Positions 59,555 through 64,000 of a DNA stretch of 64,000 nt are shown here, one piece after another. The notes under the pieces are model-generated. The model saw only the letters and a program-made list of their open reading frames with translations, was not told where the DNA came from and did no database searches. The stretch's first letter is position 1, and every line of letters begins with the position of its first letter. The position numbers and the translations under genes were made by a program. Origin of the DNA: CBDDBH01 sp965225625 (GTDB lineage: Bacteria > Pseudomonadota > Gammaproteobacteria > JADZEE01); contig CBDDBH010000025.1 in the NCBI GenBank assembly GCA_965225625.1, positions 116,119 through 180,118 on the forward strand. The letters run 5' to 3'.

Positions 59555-60939
59555 GAGTTATAACTGAATCTGGTGTTTGAGAGGTTGAAGAAAAGCGGCG
59601 TATCTGGTTGATTTGTTGTTGCAAGACATCAAAGCAACCCACGGAGATACGCCGCTATGACTAAGAGTAACGTTGTTGAGATTGCGGGTCGAGACACGAT
59701 TGCCGATCCGTTAACAGAGCTGCTGAGGACGGGAGCCGAGCAACTGGTTTATCAAGCCGTGGAGGCAGAGTTGCAGGAGCTGTTGGCTGAGCATTCAGAG
59801 CAACGGACAGCGGCGGGCAAAGCCGCAGTGGTGCGCAATGGCTACCTGCCGAGGCGCGAGGTACAGACGGGGTTGGGGCCGGTGACGGTGAGGATCCCGA
59901 AGGTGCGTGCAAAGACGGGCGAGCCGGTGACATTCCGCTCGGCGTTGGTACCGCCGTATGTACGCAAGACGCGGTCGTTAGAGGCAGCACTGCCGTGGCT
60001 GTATTTGAAGGGGATCTCCAGCGGCGAGATGAGCGCCGCGCTGGAAGTGCTGGTGGGGCCACAGGCGAAGGGCTTGTCGGCGAGCACGGTGTCACGGTTG
60101 AAGCAGGTGTGGGCGCACGAATACCGGGCGTGGTGTGATGAGCGATTGGACCAGGAGCGTTGGGTCTATGTGTGGGCGGATGGCGTGTACAGCGGCCTGA
60201 GGGCGGAGCACACGAAGTTGTGTGCGTTGGTGGTGATCGGTGTGAATGAGCGTGGTCACAAGCGTTTTCTGGCGATTGAAGACGGTGTGCGGGAATCGAC
60301 GCAGAGCTGGCGTGAAGTCTTACTGAAACTGAAATCACGCGGGATGAATATGCCGGAGTTAGCGATCGGGGACGGTGCGATGGGTTTCTGGGCGGCGCTG
60401 GAAGAGGTCTACGACGAGACACGGCAACAGCGGTGCTGGATGCATAAAACGATGAACGTGCTCAATTGTTTGCCGAAGTCGGTCCAGGCGAAGGCGAAGC
60501 AGGCGCTGCACGCGATCTGGCAGGCAGAGACACGGGCAGACGCCGAGAAGGCCTTTGAGTTGTTCCTCAAGACCTATGAACCGAAGTATCCGAAGGCGAC
60601 GTTGTGTTTGCACAAAGACCGCGAGGAGCTGATGGCGTTCTACGACTTCCCGGCACAACACTGGCAGAGCATTCGTACCAGCAATCCCATTGAATCCACC
60701 TTCGCGACAATCCGTCATCGGACCAAACGTTCAAAGGGATGTCTTTCTCGAGATGGCATGCTGCATATGATGTTCAAGCTGGGACAGTGTGCTGAGAAGA
60801 ACTGGAGACGATTACGCGGTTTCGATTACCTAGCGAAGGTGGTAACCGGGATCAAATTCAAAGATGGAATCGAGGTAACTGACGTTAACCAGGCCGCCGC
60901 TTGATTCATCTGGCTAAACACCACTTTTGACAATAACTC
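59555..60939 (+). mobile_element. IS256 family insertion sequence
   Basis: 1385 bp. Inverted ends GAGTTAT...TGGTGTTT at 59555 and the complement at 60939. A perfect 9-bp target duplication TGCCTTTTG flanks it (59546-59554 and 60940-60948), so insertion is recent and the sequence can be healed in silico. Confidence 0.9.
59657..60904 (+). CDS. IS256 family transposase
   Basis: 415 residues, mutator-type DDE. N-terminal EAELQELLAEHSEQRTAAGK and RNGYLPRREVQTGLGPVTVR; core WVYVWADGVYSGLRAEHTKL (D), MPELAIGDGAMGFWAALEEV (D), CWMHKTMNVLNCLPKSVQ (C/D-x-H region); late SNPIESTFATIRHRTKRSKG with the catalytic Glu. Complete and apparently functional. Confidence 0.95.
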   Translation: MTKSNVVEIAGRDTIADPLTELLRTGAEQLVYQAVEAELQELLAEHSEQRTAAGKAAVVRNGYLPRREVQTGLGPVTVRIPKVRAKTGEPVTFRSALVPPYVRKTRSLEAALPWLYLKGISSGEMSAALEVLVGPQAKGLSASTVSRLKQVWAHEYRAWCDERLDQERWVYVWADGVYSGLRAEHTKLCALVVIGVNERGHKRFLAIEDGVRESTQSWREVLLKLKSRGMNMPELAIGDGAMGFWAALEEVYDETRQQRCWMHKTMNVLNCLPKSVQAKAKQALHAIWQAETRADAEKAFELFLKTYEPKYPKATLCLHKDREELMAFYDFPAQHWQSIRTSNPIESTFATIRHRTKRSKGCLSRDGMLHMMFKLGQCAEKNWRRLRGFDYLAKVVTGIKFKDGIEVTDVNQAAA

Positions 60940-60948
60940 TGCCTTTTG

Positions 60949-60973
60949 CTAGCCGTCAGGCAAAAGGCAAGAC
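60949..60973. repeat. right part of a hairpin repeat split by IS256
   Basis: Loop CTAGCCGTCAGG then CAAAAGGCAAGAC (60961-60973), the exact complement of GTCTTGCCTTTTG at 59542-59554. Without the IS and one target copy these form a 13-bp-arm hairpin. Confidence 0.8.
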
Positions 60974-60980
60974 ACCAGCG

Positions 60981-61493
60981 ATGTGTGTAACTATGACTCT
61001 GCCAATGGACATCCGGCTGGCTTCAACAAAAGCCCGCATCGGGTTCGTGTTCAGCCGACGAGGAATTGTTCCCGAAGCCTGCTCCAGCTACTTTCTCCCT
61101 CGCCTCGTCGGTGTGAGCAAGGCCTTGGAATGGGGTTTCAGCGGACGGGTTTTCGAGGCGGACGAGGCGCTCTTAGGAGGCCTGGTTCGCAGCGTGCACG
61201 AGCCAGACGATCTGTTGCCAGCCGCGCGCGCGATTGCGCGCGAAATAGCCGACAACACATCGGCAGTCTCTGTCACTATGATCAGGCACATGATCTGGCG
61301 CATGCTTGGTGCAGACCATCCAGTGGAAGCTCACAAGATCGATAGCCGTGGCGTTTTCAATCTGGGTCGTGGCGCTGATGCTCACGAGGGTGTTGCGTCC
61401 TTCATCGAGAAACGACCTGCTGAGTTCACGATGAAGACCAGCTCCGACATGCCGGACTTCTTCCCGTGGTGGAAACAACGGCCATTCGAGTAG
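60981..61493 (+). pseudogene. enoyl-CoA hydratase/isomerase, N-terminus missing
   Basis: Crotonase-fold remnant: VTMTLPMDIRLASTKARIGF, RRGIVPEACSSYFLPRLVGV, GFSGRVFEADEALLGGLVRS, AREIADNTSAVSVTMIRHMI, ending SSDMPDFFPWW. The Glu in the GIVPEA segment, one of the two crotonase Glu positions, is present. The first third with the oxyanion-hole residues is absent; upstream is the REP-type palindrome. Full-length family members are about 260-300 residues against 170 here. A short in-frame ATG at 60981 may allow an inactive product. Confidence 0.8.
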
Positions 61494-61911
61494 TCAGGCG
61501 CTCCACCGGTCTGTAGACAAAGTAGAGCGCTCTAATGGCGTTTATCCTGGATCCGGCGACAAAAAATCTCTATTAGAGACGTTTGACGTCGAACCCGGAT
61601 ACGTCATTTTGCCGCACCTGGGATTGCTTCACGGCGGGCCGAATTGTGAGGACTGATGCGACGACAGGGAGCTAACCGTGATGCTCGGCATCAGCACCGG
61701 CGGATCGGGTTGCGGGAAAATTGTGCGTTCGCCAGGGGCGACAATCCCAGCACGACTACGCAGACGAGGATCTTTTCAGCCGCGGCACAATCCATGTGCT
61801 TGAGTATAGACAAAGGTGGCCGAATTAAAGTCGGACATTCGCGAACTCAGTCACATCGGACCGCTCTCGCCGGGCTGAAGGAGCAGCAGGTTTCTAGTCG
61901 CTGCCTCGCAA
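61494..61911. other. intergenic, no gene recognised
   Basis: Between the hydratase remnant and the stop of the TonB receptor. A 95-codon frame (61656-61940) is arginine-rich and not convincing. Confidence 0.4.
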
Positions 61912-62119
61912 CTAGAAACGCATTCCGATCGAGAACTTGATCGATCGTAGCGGTCTTATGGACTCGAATGTGTCAACAAAGGGATCGGCTCCGACAAAGC
62001 CGAACTCCGCTCCCTTAGAGTTGGTGACGTTAGAGGTGGACCCCACCGGTTGGACAGAGATTTTGATCTGATAAGTGAAATCTTCTGATTTAGAATTCTC
62101 AATAGAGAAGGAGCAGAAG

Positions 62120-62410
62120 ATGATGCGAAGAAAACGAAGAAACCATTCCCCGGCGTTCAAGGCCAAGGTAGCGCTGGCCGCCATTGTCGGTGATCGGACG
62201 TTGGCGGAATTAGCCGAGCAGTTCGATGTGCATCCCAATCAGATCCAAGACTGGAAGAAGCAGTTGCTCAATGGTGCAGAGAATGTGTTTGGCGCTCACG
62301 CGGTGGAAGCCGAACACAGCGAGGGGGAGAAGCAGAAACTCCATGCCAAGATAGGCCAGTTGTCGATGGAGAACGATTTTTTATCGCAAGCGCTCGGTCG
62401 CGGCCGATGA
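62120..62410 (+). CDS. IS3 family transposase orfA
   Basis: About 96 residues: MMRRKRRNHSPAFKAKVALA, LAELAEQFDVHPNQIQDWKK (helix-turn-helix), EKQKLHAKIGQLSMENDFLS (zipper). SD AAGGAG precedes ATG 62120. Its end overlaps orfB by 4 nt. Confidence 0.92.
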   Translation: MMRRKRRNHSPAFKAKVALAAIVGDRTLAELAEQFDVHPNQIQDWKKQLLNGAENVFGAHAVEAEHSEGEKQKLHAKIGQLSMENDFLSQALGRGR

Positions 62411-63252
62411 GTGAGCGCAAAAGCAGGGTCAAGGCAGGTAGTCAGCTGACGGTGGTGAGGCGTTGTGAGCTGTTGGATGTCGCGCGTTCCACAGCGTACT
62501 ACGAAGCGCCAGCGGTTTCAGACGATGACTTGTTGCTCATGCGGCTGATTGATGAGATCCATTTGCGATTACCGTTTTATGGGAGTCGTCGTATGAGAGA
62601 CGAGCTGGAAGATCAGGGCCACTGGGTGAATCGTAAGCGGGTGCAACGGTTGATGCGACAGATGGGCTTGAGGGCGCTGTACCCCAAGCCACGTACGAGC
62701 CGCCCCGGGCAAGGACACAAGATTTATCCGTACTTGCTCCAGGGACTATCCATTGAACGACCCAACCAGGTGTGGGCAACCGACATTTGTTATATCCCGA
62801 TGGCCAAGGGGTTCATGTATCTGGTTGCGATCATGGACTGGGCGACCCGCCGGGTCTTATCGTGGCGTGTGTCGAACACGATGGACAGCGAGTTTTGTGT
62901 CCAGGCGCTTGAGGAGGCGTTGCAGCGCTACGGTGCGCCGGAGATATTCAACACCGACCAGGGTGCGCAATTCACCGCCGAGGCCTTCACGCGTGTGCTT
63001 AAAGACAATGGGATTGCGATCAGCATGGACGGCAAGGGCCGCTGGGCGGACAACGTGTTTGTGGAGCGGTTGTGGCGCAGCGTCAAATACGAAGACGTTT
63101 ATCTACACGCCTACGAGGCACCGGCGGCGCTGCGTGCTGGACTTGCTCGCTATTTTAAATTCTATAATGGACAGCGACGACATAGTGCATTGGGACGGCG
63201 CACCCCGGACTCCGTGTATTTTGTGGCAGAAAATCTACCCGCGGCCGCCTAA
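62407..63252 (+). CDS. IS3 family transposase orfB
   Basis: 281 residues. LPFYGSRRMRDELEDQGHWV and KRVQRLMRQMGLRALYPKPR (HTH_21), then the rve core: QVWATDICYIPMAKGFMYLV (D), APEIFNTDQGAQFTAEAFTR (D), GRWADNVFVERLWRSVKYED (E). End YNGQRRHSALGRRTPDSVYF. Complete. Confidence 0.95.
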   Translation: MSERKSRVKAGSQLTVVRRCELLDVARSTAYYEAPAVSDDDLLLMRLIDEIHLRLPFYGSRRMRDELEDQGHWVNRKRVQRLMRQMGLRALYPKPRTSRPGQGHKIYPYLLQGLSIERPNQVWATDICYIPMAKGFMYLVAIMDWATRRVLSWRVSNTMDSEFCVQALEEALQRYGAPEIFNTDQGAQFTAEAFTRVLKDNGIAISMDGKGRWADNVFVERLWRSVKYEDVYLHAYEAPAALRAGLARYFKFYNGQRRHSALGRRTPDSVYFVAENLPAAA

Positions 63253-64000
63253 AACTCAGGTGAAGATTTCACTTAAGCTACTGTCCAATTTTTGGGGTCC
63301 ACTTCTGTTATCAGCAACAATGTTCGCGTACCAATTCGACGAGTCACTAGTCAGGCGCGCTGTGAGTGCAAGCGTGGTCAACGACTCCTCGGGCAGTCCC
63401 TCACCTAGCTGGTTGAATTTCGACGAGCGATATCTCACCGTGCCGCCCAGGCCCAGGTTCCAAGTCTCGTAAATCTGGTGCTCCCAGTCGGCGTTGACGA
63501 GCAACGAGACGCGTGGTGATTGCGCCAGGCGCAGTTTTGTTTTCTTGTCCTCGGCGTCGGAGTATGCACCGGAAACGGTTAGGCGAAACGCGTCTGTCAT
63601 TTGCCAGGCCAATGTGCCGTCGACACCGGTGGACCGCGCCCGGTCGTTGCTGGAGACGAACTCACCAGTGAACAGCAGCTGTTGCAGGCCCCAGACATCG
63701 ATATGGAATACCGCCACGTCCAGTTGCATGCGGTCGTTGAGCAGCATCGATTTCAAGCCGATTTCATAGCTGTTGGCGCGCTCATCATCGACGAACGCGT
63801 CGCGCTGTGGATTTCCCGCTCCCAGCGCCGGGTCGAACGGAATGGAGTTGTATTCCCCGTAACCACCCGCCTTGCCACCACGCGCGGCCGCAACGTAGAC
63901 CATGGCGTCGTCCGTTACGTCGTACTGGAAGGACACGCTGGCGCTGACGAGGTTGTCAGTGACATCCTCTAGTTCCTGAAACGGGAACGGCGCCTGAATG

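Larger units (their letters stand above)
62032..63306 (+). mobile_element. IS3 family insertion sequence (second type)
   Basis: 1275 bp with inverted ends AGAGGTGGACCCC and AGAAGTGGACCCC, and a 3-bp duplication GTT (62029-62031 and 63307-63309) in the TonB receptor. Intact orfA and orfB. It is unrelated in sequence to the IS3 element at 55811-58142. Confidence 0.9.
61912..64000 (-). pseudogene. TonB-dependent receptor, interrupted by IS3, partial at window end
   Basis: C-terminal barrel of an outer-membrane receptor. The frame is open from the window edge: VTDNLVSASVSFQYDVTDDA, AARGGKAGGYGEYNSIPFD, ANSYEIGLKSMLLNDRMQLD, NLGLGGTVRYRSSKFNQLGE, NWYANIVADN. There an IS3-family element (62032-63306) is inserted with AAC duplicated. 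After it the same frame reads VTNSKGAEFGFVGADPFVDT and closes RSIKFSIGMRF at 61912, the final beta-strand with terminal Phe. The gene was intact before the insertion. Its plug domain lies outside the window. Confidence 0.85.

Noticed and set aside
61656..61940. 95-codon ORF before the TonB receptor stop
   Set aside because: Arginine-rich, no motif, and it overlaps the receptor's 3' end on the other strand.

Overview
The window looks like an uncultured, probably marine or host-associated gammaproteobacterium. The basis is protein style only: YggX, Amt/PII/GlnA, TonB receptors with the LEEIVVTAQ plug motif, hydantoinase A/B, and gammaproteobacterial-type palindromic repeats. It is a mosaic of intact catabolic and signalling genes separated by insertion sequences and gene remnants, as expected for a genome undergoing IS expansion and erosion. 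I saw no rRNA, tRNA, CRISPR array, phage or plasmid replication module.

Layout. 0.1-5 kb: a reductive-dehalogenase-like Fe-S protein, then an IS1111-type (IS110 family) element and a dead IS91 element. All are tied together by a 47-48 nt repeat present three times with the same ends. 5-12.7 kb (minus strand): a TonB receptor pseudogene, hyuA, hyuB, a VOC protein and an MFS transporter, probably one uptake/catabolic operon. 13-17.4 kb: IS remnants, a truncated moaA, an ATP-grasp ligase, a HesB/IscA-like protein, yggX and a radical SAM protein ending in the CCAEP tail. 17.7-26.6 kb: IS fragments, an amino-acid binding protein, two PhyH oxygenases and an AraC regulator, followed by a run of broken genes (MarR, NTF2-like, Rieske oxygenase, methyltransferase). 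26.8-32.5 kb: an orphan YoeB-type toxin, a DUF6515-like protein, an MFS transporter, an MBL-fold hydrolase, IS630 and a dead ureohydrolase.

32.9-50.3 kb is the most interesting part. It holds a 1987-residue hybrid histidine kinase, a stand-alone receiver, a receiver-SpoIIE phosphatase, a three-domain protein (cysteine-hydrolase-like, APH-kinase-like, catalytically degenerate NUDT9-like Nudix) and an inositol-monophosphatase-family enzyme. These are followed by Amt, a PII protein without the uridylylated tyrosine, type-I glutamine synthetase (one-base frameshift at a T7 tract), an SPFH membrane protein, an RsbW-like kinase and STAS proteins. I infer one signalling island in which a phosphorelay drives a partner-switching module coupled to ammonium transport and assimilation, with the Nudix-like domain as a possible ADP-ribose-type sensor.

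50.8-61.5 kb: a Rieske oxygenase, a MetE-like protein and an internally duplicated reductive-dehalogenase-like protein form a coupled minus-strand operon, with a second MetE-like gene nearby. Around them are an IS3 element split by IS630, an IS256 that has split a palindromic repeat, and an N-terminally truncated enoyl-CoA hydratase. 61.9-64 kb: a TonB receptor, cut by a fresh IS3-family insertion, runs off the window.

All calls come from reading the sequence and remembered family features; no search was run. Several frameshifts sit in homopolymers and could be sequencing errors.
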